From Bog-756 sp038210245 (lineage in GTDB: Bacteria > Actinomycetota > Acidimicrobiia > Acidimicrobiales > RAAP-2), in NCBI GenBank assembly GCA_038210245.1, contig JBBQWW010000001.1, forward strand, positions 101,159 to 165,158: 64,000 nucleotides of DNA, read 5' to 3'. Under the pieces are notes generated by a model that ran no database searches, was not told the DNA's origin, and worked only from the letters and a program-made list of their open reading frames with translations. This document shows positions 17,202 to 24,797 of the stretch, piece by piece. A program made the position numbers and the translations under genes. The first letter of the stretch is position 1, and the number at the start of each line of letters is the position of its first letter.

Positions 17202-17540
17202 TTCGCTCTCCAAGGAGGTGACACGTGGAGTTCCGCCTCTTTCCTGATCGATGGTCCCCCTGGCCACCGCCACCGTCGCCAGGGCCCGCCCGGCGCAGGT
17301 CTTCGATCTACCCGAGTGAAGGCCAAGGTGGGGAAGGTGCGTCAGAGACACTACGGAGCGGCACCGGGTTGGTGCTGAACGAAAATAGTACGGGGACGGG
17401 ATCGGGGCTGTCATCCGAGACCCGCCCCCGGCCGGACGGGCTCGACGACCACGATCGTGTTCAGCCGTCCACCAACCCATGCACTCTGTCGGAACCGGCG
17501 TTCTCCCTCAGGAAGGTCGTCCAGCGGTAGCGTGGCGACG
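17202..17540. other. 339-bp divergent intergenic region
   Basis: Separates the ketopantoate-reductase-like gene from a methyltransferase gene. I see no confident gene, palindrome or riboswitch. An AT-richer patch around 17378-17394 could belong to a promoter. AAGGAGGTG at 17212-17220 resembles a ribosome site on the + strand, but the frame after it encodes a Pro/Ser-rich sequence without protein-like character. Confidence 0.4.
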
Positions 17541-18263
17541 ATGGAATCCGACCTCTGGGAGCAGGGCGCCAGCTGGTGGCAGCAACACTTCACCGAGGGG
17601 GCCGACCCGGAGTACGAAGAGCAGATCCTCCCCTTGATCGAGCAGTATGCCGCCGGGGCCCGGCGGATTCTGGACATCGGTTGCGGTGAGGGTCAGGTCA
17701 GTCGGCGCCTGGCGGGACCGGGTGTGGAGGTGGTGGGCCTCGATCCCACCGCGTCACAGGTCCGATCGGCCTACGAGCGAGGAGGTTCCGCCCGCTACCT
17801 CCGTGCTGGTGCCGAAGCGCTTCCTTGCGGCGACGGACAGTTCGACACCGTGGTGCTGTGCCTGGCCATCGAGCACGTGATGGCGGTCGAAACCGCCATC
17901 AGGGAAGTATCCCGGGTGCTGGCGCCCGGCGGTCGGTTTCTCCTACTCCTCGTCCATCCGCTCCTGCAGTCACCGGGCAGTGGCTGGGTCGAGGTGATCG
18001 ACTCGGACGTCCACTTCTGGCGGATCGGGTCGTATCTGGAGGACGACCTGGCGGTCGACGAGGTGGCCCCGGGGGTGTCCCTGCCGTTCGTCCATCGTCC
18101 CCTGGGCCGGTATGTCCACGAGATGGGAAGGTGTGGACTACTGATCGACGACATGGTGGAGCCGGCCCCTTCCCGCCAGGTGGTGGTGGAGACCGGCGAT
18201 GTTCCGAGCGGTTCGTCCATCCCCCGGTTGATGCTGCTGTGCGCCCGAAGGGCCAGGAGGTGA
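17541..18263 (+). CDS. class I SAM-dependent methyltransferase
   Basis: 240 residues. Motif I ILDIGCGEGQVSRRLAG is near residue 43, the acidic ribose-binding residue follows in VVGLDPT, motif II/III spans GDGQFDTVVLCLAIEHV, and a post-motif ALAPGGRFLL-type segment (VLAPGGRFLLLL) closes the Methyltransf_11 fold. The substrate is unknown. ATG 17541 was chosen because MESDLWEQGASWW looks like a genuine start and the sequence before it is not protein-like. It stands alone between two noncoding gaps. Confidence 0.9.
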   Translation: MESDLWEQGASWWQQHFTEGADPEYEEQILPLIEQYAAGARRILDIGCGEGQVSRRLAGPGVEVVGLDPTASQVRSAYERGGSARYLRAGAEALPCGDGQFDTVVLCLAIEHVMAVETAIREVSRVLAPGGRFLLLLVHPLLQSPGSGWVEVIDSDVHFWRIGSYLEDDLAVDEVAPGVSLPFVHRPLGRYVHEMGRCGLLIDDMVEPAPSRQVVVETGDVPSGSSIPRLMLLCARRARR

Positions 18264-18412
18264 CGTCGTAGTCGCCGCTCGTAGCCGTGGCCCACGGGCC
18301 TGTGCCCTGCCCGGGGACGGAAGGCACATACCGGGTGTAGCCGGTCGGAAATCGGACCGGAGGCAGACCATGACCGGGGTGTCGTTGGCGACCCCGGCGC
18401 GGGTACGGTGGT

Positions 18413-19804
18413 ATGAGGGTAGGTGACGTGGGGCGATCGACGACGACACGGGTGGCAGTGGCAGTGGCCCTGATCGGTGTCGGCCTGGCCTTGGCCCTAC
18501 CTGGCGGGTCTGCATCGGCCGGCACGCCGCTGCCCGGCGCGCCATCGTGCTGGCTGTTCCCGCCCGACAACGTGTGGAACACGGACATCTCAGGGCTGCC
18601 GGTGGACGGGCACAGCGCAGCGTGGCTGTCCAGCATGCACAGCACTACCACCGATCTCCATCCCGACTTCGGACCGTCAGGAGATCCGGCCAACCCCTAC
18701 GGGATCCCCTACACCGTCGTAACCCCAGTCCACCCCGTGGTGACCCCGACCTTCCTCTACGGATCGGAGAGCGACCGCGGCCCCTACCCCTTCGGCGCCG
18801 ACACCCCGATCGAAGGTGGAGCCCTATCCGCCGGGGACCGCCATGCCCTCATGGTCAACCCGGCCACCTGCACGCTCTTTGAGCTCGACAACGCCCACGC
18901 CAACGGCTCCACGGCCACCGCCGACTCCGGGGCCATCTGGAACCTGGAGTCGAATGCCCTGCGACCGTCGGGTTGGACGTCGGCCGACGCCGCCGGCCTC
19001 CCCATCTTGCCGGGCCTGGTCCGGTACGACGAAGTGCAGAGCGGCTCCATCACCCACGCCATCCGGATGACGGCCCAGGCCACCGACTCGTCCTTCCTCT
19101 GGCCCGCCCGACACCAGGCCGGTAGCTCCAGCAACCCCAATCTGCCGCCGATGGGCGCCCGCTTCCGACTCAAGGCCGATTTCAACATCGCCACCTTCTC
19201 CCCCCAGGTCCAGGTAGTGCTGCGGGCCATGCAGCACTACGGGATGATCGTGGCCGACAACGGATCCAATTGGTACTTCGGGGGTACCGCCGACTCAGGG
19301 TGGCCGCCGACGTTGATCGACCAGTTGAAGCAGGTACCGGCCAGCGCCTTCGAAGCGGTGGACGAATCGTCGCTGATGATCGACCCCAACTCCGGTCAGA
19401 CCCACCAGGCCGGCGGGGCGGTGCCCTGTACCCCGGGGTCGGGCTACCGCTTGGTGGCCTCCGACGGTGGCGTGTTCTCCTTCTGTCTACCGTTCCTCGG
19501 CTCCACCGGAGCCCTCCACCTCAACCGGCCCATCGTGGGCATGGCCTCCACCCCCGACGGCGGGGGCTACTGGCTGGTGGCCTCCGACGGTGGCATCTTC
19601 TCGTTCGGCGACGCCCGGTTCCTCGGCTCCACCGGAGCCCTCCACCTCAACCGGCCCATCGTGGGCATGGCCTCCACCCCCGACGGCGGGGGCTACTGGC
19701 TGGTGGCCTCCGACGGTGGCATCTTCGCCTTCGGGGGCGCCCCCTTCGAGGGCTCGACGGGAGCACTCCACCTGGTAGCACCGGTAGTCGGCCTGGCCCA
19801 CTGA
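18413..19804 (+). CDS. secreted protein with unknown N-terminal domain and C-terminal 'GYWLVASDGG' repeats
   Basis: 463 residues. A Sec signal peptide of about 38 residues (basic start, hydrophobic VAVALIGVGLALAL, ending near ASAGT) precedes a domain of about 300 residues. That domain has the sequence pattern PDNVWNTDIS, LHPDFG, ESDRGPYP, GDRHALMV, PMGARFRLK and YGMIVADNG, which recurs in bacterial secreted proteins but for which I know no function. The C-terminus carries three tandem repeats of about 42 residues with the core YWLVASDGGIFSFG, probably blades of a beta-propeller-like structure. Only about three units are present, fewer than a closed propeller needs. No membrane anchor is seen, so it is probably released or wall-associated. 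Confidence 0.85.
   Translation: MRVGDVGRSTTTRVAVAVALIGVGLALALPGGSASAGTPLPGAPSCWLFPPDNVWNTDISGLPVDGHSAAWLSSMHSTTTDLHPDFGPSGDPANPYGIPYTVVTPVHPVVTPTFLYGSESDRGPYPFGADTPIEGGALSAGDRHALMVNPATCTLFELDNAHANGSTATADSGAIWNLESNALRPSGWTSADAAGLPILPGLVRYDEVQSGSITHAIRMTAQATDSSFLWPARHQAGSSSNPNLPPMGARFRLKADFNIATFSPQVQVVLRAMQHYGMIVADNGSNWYFGGTADSGWPPTLIDQLKQVPASAFEAVDESSLMIDPNSGQTHQAGGAVPCTPGSGYRLVASDGGVFSFCLPFLGSTGALHLNRPIVGMASTPDGGGYWLVASDGGIFSFGDARFLGSTGALHLNRPIVGMASTPDGGGYWLVASDGGIFAFGGAPFEGSTGALHLVAPVVGLAH
19493..19726 (+). repeat. 126-bp tandem repeat inside the secreted protein gene
   Basis: Positions 19493-19600 and 19619-19726 are identical over 108 bp, at a period of 126 bp (42 codons). A third, diverged copy follows and a partial one precedes. 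Identity at silent positions shows a recent duplication or ongoing homogenisation of the repeat. Confidence 0.9.
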
Positions 19805-19942
19805 GACGCGGTGCAGACCCACGGCAGGGTCTCCCGATACCCATCGGCGGAGGGTGGGAGCGGTAGCGTCTCCGACAGCAGGTAGCCGGGGAAGGTCGCC
19901 CGGCCGATGGTGACGGCACAGCGGCGAAGATCGGAGTGCGGG

Positions 19943-20500
19943 ATGACAGGCAGACGATGGATGGCGGGGCTCGTGGTGGCGGCAGGATCGATGGCACTGG
20001 CGGCCTGCTCGAGCACATCGAGTTCCCCGACCACAACAAGTACGACGGCCGCCCCTTCGGGGTCGAGCACCACGTCGGCGGGGTCTTCGTCGACCACCGG
20101 GGCCGACACGGCCGCGGCCAGCAACCTTCCGGTCACCAATCAGATCCGGACGCAGCTGGTGGCGGCGGCCAGCGCCCTCCAGGGCATTCCGGTAACCCAA
20201 TTCAGCGGTCTGGCCCCTGGCCTCACCTACTACGGGCTGGACAAAACCACGGGAACCAAGTGGGCCGGGGCCCGACTGGTGCCGGCGCCGGTACCGGAAG
20301 GGTCCGACCCCTCCCAGGCCCAGATCTCCTCGCAGGACGCTGGCTCGTACTACGTGTTCCAGCAGCCGCCGGGTGGGTCGTGGACCGCCTATCCCGACGG
20401 CAACACCGGACCGGGCACGACCTGCCCGGCGACCATCCCCCCTGCCGTTCTTCAGGTGTGGGGCTGGCCCGCCGGAGGCTGTCGACCCAACGGAGTCTGA
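19943..20500 (+). CDS. putative secreted lipoprotein, function unknown
   Basis: 185 residues. The lipobox LAAC puts the lipidated Cys at residue 22 after a short basic and hydrophobic leader (MTGRRWMAGLVVAAG...). A Ser/Thr-rich linker of about 35 residues follows, as in cell-wall lipoproteins of actinobacteria, and then a mature domain of about 120 residues containing GLTYYGLDKTTGTKWAGARL. I do not recognise this domain. The ATG at 19943 has GGAG nine bases upstream; a longer in-frame start would spoil the signal peptide. It follows the repeat protein on the same strand by 138 bp. Confidence 0.75.
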   Translation: MTGRRWMAGLVVAAGSMALAACSSTSSSPTTTSTTAAPSGSSTTSAGSSSTTGADTAAASNLPVTNQIRTQLVAAASALQGIPVTQFSGLAPGLTYYGLDKTTGTKWAGARLVPAPVPEGSDPSQAQISSQDAGSYYVFQQPPGGSWTAYPDGNTGPGTTCPATIPPAVLQVWGWPAGGCRPNGV

Positions 20501-20520
20501 CCGGGTCGACCCTGTGACGG

Positions 20521-20865
20521 TCAGTCGGCGTCCGCCGGGCCGGAAGCCTTCGGCACGGCATCGGTCCCCGGAACGCCATCGTCCGTCACCTGGTCGGTCC
20601 ACTCGCTGCCGGACCAGAAGCGCTGCTCATGGCGGACGAAGGGATCCCGGAACCAGCCGGCCGGCATGCCGCGCGAGGGGTCGCCACCCACCGTCGGGGG
20701 TTGAGGAGAGGGGCGCCCAGTCGGCCCCCGGGGATCACTGCCGGTGAACGGGCTGCGGGGACCGGCCGGTGGCCCGCCGCGACGGCGCTGGGAAGTCAGG
20801 TAGCGCACCAGGAACATGCCGCCAAAGATCACGATCGGGATCCACGAGGCATGGCCGTACCGCAT
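20521..20865 (-). CDS. small membrane protein with DUF2510 domain
   Basis: 114 residues. One transmembrane helix at the N-terminus (WIPIVIFGGMFLVRYL) is followed by a Pro/Gly/Arg-rich linker and a C-terminal DUF2510 module of about 28 residues, PAGWFRDPFVRHEQRFWSG and on to EWT. DUF2510 is a short Trp-rich module typical of actinobacterial membrane proteins, with unknown function. The domain should lie in the cytoplasm if the positive-inside rule holds. It ends 20 bp from the convergent lipoprotein gene. Confidence 0.8.
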   Translation of the reverse strand: MRYGHASWIPIVIFGGMFLVRYLTSQRRRGGPPAGPRSPFTGSDPRGPTGRPSPQPPTVGGDPSRGMPAGWFRDPFVRHEQRFWSGSEWTDQVTDDGVPGTDAVPKASGPADAD

Positions 20866-20915
20866 GGATCAAGTGTACGACGGGTGGCCGGCGGTCGGAG
20901 GTCGACCCCGGGTGC

Positions 20916-21524
20916 TCACGGTCGGGTCGGCCCGCCGTCCAGTCTCCGGATAATCCGAGCCGGACTGCCCACGGCCACCACGCCCGGGGGCAGGTCGCGA
21001 GTGACCACGGCCCCGGCTCCGACCACGGTGTCGTCACCGATGGAGACATCGGCCAGCACGATGGAGCCACCCCCCAGCCAGACGTTGTCCCCCACGGTGA
21101 TCGGACCAGCGGCTTCCCAGCCCTGGCGCCGACGGTCGGGGTCGAGAGGGTGGGTGGCCGTCAGGAGCTGGACGTTGGGGCCGATCTGGACATGGTCCCC
21201 GATGGTGATGGGGGCGGGATCGAGAGCCACCAGCCCGAAGTTGACGAACGTGTGGGCCCCCACGCTGATGAGGGAGCCGTAGTCGCAGGCCAGGGGAGGA
21301 CGGATCACACTGTCCTCACCGAAGGAGCCCAACAACTCGGTGAGGATACGTCGTCGTTCCACGGGGTCATCGACCGGCGAGTGGTTGTAGCGGTCGACCA
21401 GTCGCACGGCCCGATGATGGGCGGCCACGATCTCGGGATCGTCGGCGCGGTAGTCGAGGCCGGCCACCATGCACTCGAACGGCGTCCGGGGCTTGCCGCG
21501 GCGAGGGGTGGGAGGCACGCCCAC
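20916..21524 (-). CDS. hexapeptide-repeat sugar O-acetyltransferase (maltose/galactoside acetyltransferase-like)
   Basis: 202 residues. The N-terminal Mac domain (GKPRTPFECMVAGLDYRADDPEI) is followed by a left-handed beta-helix with hexad repeats: IGDHVQIGPNVQLLTATHPL with the catalytic His in TATHP, then ITVGDNVWLGGGSIVL, VSIGDDTVVGAGAVV and VGSPARII. It would acetylate a sugar hydroxyl from acetyl-CoA as a trimer in the cytoplasm. The start MGVPPTPRRG is a GTG or ATG-class codon at 21524. Neighbours give no pathway context. Confidence 0.9.
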   Translation of the reverse strand: MGVPPTPRRGKPRTPFECMVAGLDYRADDPEIVAAHHRAVRLVDRYNHSPVDDPVERRRILTELLGSFGEDSVIRPPLACDYGSLISVGAHTFVNFGLVALDPAPITIGDHVQIGPNVQLLTATHPLDPDRRRQGWEAAGPITVGDNVWLGGGSIVLADVSIGDDTVVGAGAVVTRDLPPGVVAVGSPARIIRRLDGGPTRP

Positions 21525-21594
21525 AGCTTGGCATCTCGGCCGATCTCGTCTCGGGCGGTGACGTCAGCCCAGGTTCCGGCGCTGCCACCGGACG

Positions 21595-22119
21595 TCAGCC
21601 CATGGACTTGGCGCCGTCGATGGTCTCGCGGATGATGTCGGCGTGGCCGGCGTGTTGGGCCGTCTCGGCCACGATGTGGGCGAACACCCGCCGGGCCGTC
21701 CAGCGGGCACCGGCCTCGAACCACGGTGCCTCGGGAAGTGGGTGGGATGCGTCGAGGGAGGGAAGGGCGTAGAGCACCTCCTCGGTGCGCCGGGCCACGC
21801 CCTCGTAGCGAGCCAACAGCGAGGCAAGGGTCTCCCCGTCGAGCATGCGGAAGCCGGCGGCGTGGGCCTCGTACGCCGCCGCATCGGCGGATCCGATCGC
21901 TGAAGGGCCCACTTCGATGAAACGCATCCAGCCCTCCTCCATCAGGGTCAGGTGGTTGATGATCCCGCCCAGGCACAGTTGGCTGACGGTGGGGGAGAGA
22001 CGGGCCTGCCCGTCGGTCAACTCGCGCACGGTCCGCAGGAGAAGGCCTCGGTGCGTGGCCAGAGTGTCCTGGAGATCGGTGCGCTCGACGGCGGCGGCGG
22101 TCGGGGTGTCGATGGTCAT
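21595..22119 (-). CDS. DinB-family protein (DUF664-type)
   Basis: 174 residues forming a DinB-like four-helix bundle. GGIINHLTLMEEGWM supplies a metal-ligand His in helix 2, and the helix near the end (VFAHIVAETAQHAGHADIIRE) supplies the HxxxH pair. In the family these three His bind a divalent metal and the proteins use thiols or act as dehalogenase/isomerase-type enzymes; the specific reaction is unknown. The start at 22119 (MTIDTPTAA) was chosen because the 72 upstream codons in frame are not protein-like. It is divergent from a WYL regulator across 94 bp that contain a perfect palindrome. Confidence 0.85.
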   Translation of the reverse strand: MTIDTPTAAAVERTDLQDTLATHRGLLLRTVRELTDGQARLSPTVSQLCLGGIINHLTLMEEGWMRFIEVGPSAIGSADAAAYEAHAAGFRMLDGETLASLLARYEGVARRTEEVLYALPSLDASHPLPEAPWFEAGARWTARRVFAHIVAETAQHAGHADIIRETIDGAKSMG

Positions 22120-22175
22120 GGATGGCCTTTCGTCAGTGGTTACTAGGTGGTGGATCACACGGTATGGGTCATAGC

Positions 22176-22190
22176 GGACAGTTACTGTCC
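22176..22190. promoter_or_regulatory. palindromic operator for the adjacent WYL regulator
   Basis: GGACAGTTACTGTCC is a perfect dyad with 7-bp arms around one base, midway between the DinB-family and WYL genes. A further half-like GGGACAT lies at 22198-22204. The site probably controls both divergent promoters. Confidence 0.6.
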
Positions 22191-22213
22191 TAAATAGGGA
22201 CATACTGGAGATC

Positions 22214-23197
22214 ATGTCCAGCCCTGGCACCAGGAGCCTCCGACTGCTGTCGTTGCTGCAGTCCCGCCGGTACTGGACCGGTGCCGAGTTGGCCGAACGC
22301 CTGGAGGTCACCGACCGGACCCTGCGGCGCGACATCGACCGCCTGCGTGCGCTCGGCTACCCCGTCGAGGCTCGGCGGGGAGTGGCCGGCGGCTATCAGC
22401 TGGCCGCCGGGGCCGTCCTGCCCCCGCTAGTCCTCGATGACGACGAGGCGGTGGCCATCGGGGTGGGTCTCCACTCGGCCATCCAGGCCGGCACGGTGGT
22501 GGGCATCGAGGAGTCGTCGGTGCGGGCGTTGAGCAAGGTGGTGCACGTGATGCCGCCGCGGCTCCGACGGCGAATCGACGCACTGGCGGCCATGACCATA
22601 CCGGCGCCCTGGCCGGGCCCCACGGCCAGCGTCAACGCCGACGTGCTGGTATCGCTGGCCCAGGCCTGCCGGGACGGAGACCGCGTCGAGTTCGCCTACA
22701 CGACCCACGACGGAGCCCAGACCACCCGCCAGGTCGATCCCTACCGGCTGGTGCTGCTCGGGAGGCGTTGGTACCTGGTGGCCTACGACCTGACCCGGTT
22801 CGACTGGCGGACCTTTCGGCTTGACCGTCTGACCGAGCTCCGGACCACCGGGGCCCATGCCGTCCCGCGGCATCTGCCGGCCGGCGACGCCGCCGAGTTC
22901 GTGCGGGCGGGGATCGAAAACCTGCCGTCCCGCCACCACGTGGAGGTGCGGATCCATGCGCCCGCCGCCGCGGTCCGCGAGCGCATCGGACCGTGGGGCA
23001 CCCTCGAGGAGTTGGCCGGCGGGCGTTGCCTGTTGCGGATGACGTCGGACTCGCTGGACTGGCCGACCCTGATGGTGGGCAACGCTGAGGCCGAGTTCGA
23101 GGTCCTGGCCCCGCCCGCTCTGTCCGCCCATCTCCGGGCTTGGGGGGACCGGTTCGGCCGAGCCGTCGACGCACCGAGGTCGGCCGGACCGGAGTGA
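22214..23197 (+). CDS. YafY-type transcriptional regulator (HTH_11 plus WYL domain)
   Basis: 327 residues. The N-terminal winged helix-turn-helix (RSLRLLSLLQSRRYWTGAEL then LEVTDRTLRRDIDRLRALG) spans about residues 5-60. The WYL domain, containing VDPYRLVLLGRRWYLVAYDL, is near 175-200, and a WCX-like C-terminal extension follows. Such regulators sense small ligands or single-stranded nucleic acid through the WYL fold. It is divergently paired with the DinB-family gene, an arrangement often seen in actinobacteria, and probably regulates it and itself through the dyad at 22176-22190. The ATG at 22214 follows TGGAG. Confidence 0.92.
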   Translation: MSSPGTRSLRLLSLLQSRRYWTGAELAERLEVTDRTLRRDIDRLRALGYPVEARRGVAGGYQLAAGAVLPPLVLDDDEAVAIGVGLHSAIQAGTVVGIEESSVRALSKVVHVMPPRLRRRIDALAAMTIPAPWPGPTASVNADVLVSLAQACRDGDRVEFAYTTHDGAQTTRQVDPYRLVLLGRRWYLVAYDLTRFDWRTFRLDRLTELRTTGAHAVPRHLPAGDAAEFVRAGIENLPSRHHVEVRIHAPAAAVRERIGPWGTLEELAGGRCLLRMTSDSLDWPTLMVGNAEAEFEVLAPPALSAHLRAWGDRFGRAVDAPRSAGPE

Positions 23198-23250
23198 CGC
23201 CGGGTCACCGGACAGCGGCGGGCCCGTCACTCCTCCCGTAGCCTTGGTCG

Positions 23251-23664
23251 ATGGCTCCGTCACTTCGAAGTGGTCAGCGGTCCGACATCGACCGGTTGCT
23301 CGCACTATGGGTCACGGCTGATGCCGAGCCCACCCGCACTGACGACACCGGAAGCCTGCAGGCGCTGATCGAGCACCCCGGGTCGGCACTGCTCGTGGCC
23401 GAGGACGGCGATGTGCTGGTCGGATCGGTGATCGCCGGCTGGGACGGCTGGCGGGGATCGGTGTATCGGCTGGTGGTGGCCCCCACCCACCAGCGCCAGG
23501 GACTGGCCACCCGCCTGCTGGCCGCTGCCCAGTCCCACCTGGGCGCGGTGGGTGCGGTCCGTCTGCAGGCCGTGGTGGTGGAGACCGAGGCCGTGGCCGT
23601 CGGCTTCTGGACGGCCAGCGGGTGGGAACAGCAGGAGCACCGGCTCCGGTTCGTCACGGGCTGA
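23251..23664 (+). CDS. GNAT-family N-acetyltransferase
   Basis: 137 residues, one GNAT domain. The acetyl-CoA pyrophosphate-binding motif A is VYRLVVAPTHQRQGLATRLL (Q/R-x-x-G-x-A), followed by motif B ending AVGFWTASGW. The substrate is unknown, and small GNATs of this shape acetylate amines or protein N-termini. The ATG at 23251 opens MAPSLRSGQRSDIDRLLALW, the usual first beta-alpha unit. A second gene begins nine bases after its stop. Confidence 0.88.
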   Translation: MAPSLRSGQRSDIDRLLALWVTADAEPTRTDDTGSLQALIEHPGSALLVAEDGDVLVGSVIAGWDGWRGSVYRLVVAPTHQRQGLATRLLAAAQSHLGAVGAVRLQAVVVETEAVAVGFWTASGWEQQEHRLRFVTG

Positions 23665-23672
23665 GGACAACC

Positions 23673-24223
23673 GTGGATGTGGTGGAGGCCCTCCTGACAG
23701 CGCTGGAGGCCCAGCGGAGACTGGTCACGGGGGTGACGCCGGCGGATCTGCACCGGGCCACCCGGTGTCCGGCGTGGTCGTTGTCCGAGTTGATGAACCA
23801 CTCGGTAGGGGTCACGCTCAAGTTCGCCGAGTTCGCTTCCGGGGCGACCGACCACCCCCGAACGCCGGAAGGAGACCTCATCGGGGACCGGCTGGATGTT
23901 GCCCTGCGCTCCACCGTCGACACGGCCCGTACGGCTTGGTCCTCGGCGGACCGGAGCTGGCTCTGTCACCTCCCCTTCGGCACCTTCCCCGCCGACATCG
24001 CCGCCGGTATCAACCTGGTCGACGTCCTGGCCCACGGTTGGGACGTCGGAGTGGTGGGGGTTCGGAGTACACCTGCCCTCCCGCCGTGTGGGCCCTCGGT
24101 CTCGAGATGGCCCGTCGATACCGGGGCCGTGACCCGGATCCTCGGTACTTCGCCCGTGAGGTCGAGGTCGATCCCGCCGTCCCCGCCCGACAGCGGTTCC
24201 TCGGTTCGGTGGGCCGGCAGTAG
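23673..24223 (+). pseudogene. maleylpyruvate isomerase/TIGR03086-type DinB-like protein, frameshifted
   Basis: The first 129 codons from GTG 23673 encode the family's N-terminal part (TRCPAWSLSELMNHSVG with the metal His) up to NLVDVLAHGWDVGVVG. The natural continuation, SEYTCPPAVWALGLEMARRY and on to ARQRFLGSVGRQ with a stop at 24223, lies in another frame. The switch falls in the five-G run 24056-24060: one more G would restore a single open frame of about 184 codons. In the frame as given, translation would run into a nonsense tail to 24314. Either this is a real frameshift or one base was lost in sequencing. In an intact form it would be a mycothiol-dependent-type metal-binding protein. 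Confidence 0.8.
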
Positions 24224-24271
24224 GGCTCGTCCGGCCCGGGGCCATCCCACCCGCCCGGTTAGCCTGGCCCG

Positions 24272-24601
24272 GTGGCGTTCGATGAAGGCGTCGCCGAGCG
24301 GATCCGGGCGTTGATCGGGGCCGATCCGGTCATGTCCGAACGGAAGATGTTCGGGGGGCTGTGCTTCATGTCCAGCGGGAACATGTGCTTCGGGATCATC
24401 GGGAGCGACCTGTTCGTCCGGGTGGGCCGGGACGCCTACGACGACTGTCTGTCCCAACCCCACGCCCGCCAGATGGACTTCACCGGTCGGGTCATGCGAG
24501 GCATCGTGGTAGTGGACCCCGCGGGCTTCGCCGAGGACGGTGCCCTGCGCATCTGGATGGACCGCGGCCTGGCCTTCGCTGACTCGTTGCCGGCCAAGTG
24601 A
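24272..24601 (+). CDS. TfoX/Sxy N-terminal domain protein
   Basis: 109 residues, consisting only of the TfoX N-terminal domain: KMFGGLCFMSSGNMCFGIIG followed by a conserved DLFVRVG and a C-terminal RIWMDRGLAFADSLPAK. In gammaproteobacteria the domain is part of the competence regulator Sxy, but in actinobacteria single-domain forms are widespread and of unknown function. The GTG start at 24272 fits the family start (MAFDEGVAERIR). No competence genes are nearby. Confidence 0.88.
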   Translation: MAFDEGVAERIRALIGADPVMSERKMFGGLCFMSSGNMCFGIIGSDLFVRVGRDAYDDCLSQPHARQMDFTGRVMRGIVVVDPAGFAEDGALRIWMDRGLAFADSLPAK

Positions 24602-24641
24602 GCGGGATGGCTCCGGTCACCGGCGACCCGACGATTGACCC

Positions 24642-24785
24642 CTACCGGTCCGGGCAGTGGATCACCCGCCACCGTCTGGGGGGATGGAGGATCCAGTAGA
24701 AGTTGACGCCGAACCCGTCCCCCGCCTGCCGCGGGTAGAAGAGGAGGGCGGGATCATCAGGGTTCCAGTCGCGGCGTCCGGCCAT
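24642..24785 (-). CDS. small protein resembling DUF5808
   Basis: 47 residues from ATG 24785 to TAG, too short to be caught by most gene finders. The sequence contains RDWNPDDPALLFYPRQ and GFGVNFYWILHPPRRW, which fits the pattern of short actinobacterial proteins in which DPDDPRLFVPKR is followed by G-x-G-x-x-x-NF and a closing Pro/Trp segment. The codons are GC-rich at third positions like a true gene. It begins 12 bp after the stop of the serine hydrolase and so could be the last gene of that transcript. No good ribosome site is seen, so translation is uncertain. Function unknown. Confidence 0.5.
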   Translation of the reverse strand: MAGRRDWNPDDPALLFYPRQAGDGFGVNFYWILHPPRRWRVIHCPDR

Positions 24786-24797
24786 GAACGTGCTTGC

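Noticed and set aside
17225..17530. 101-codon frame preceded by AAGGAGGTG
   Set aside because: Pro/Ser/Arg-rich low-complexity product overlapping the promoter gap; the AAGGAGG is coincidental, being the complement of sequence upstream of the divergent gene.
19493..19726. CRISPR-like repeat
   Set aside because: The 126-bp repeats are contiguous in-frame coding units of a secreted protein, without unique spacers.
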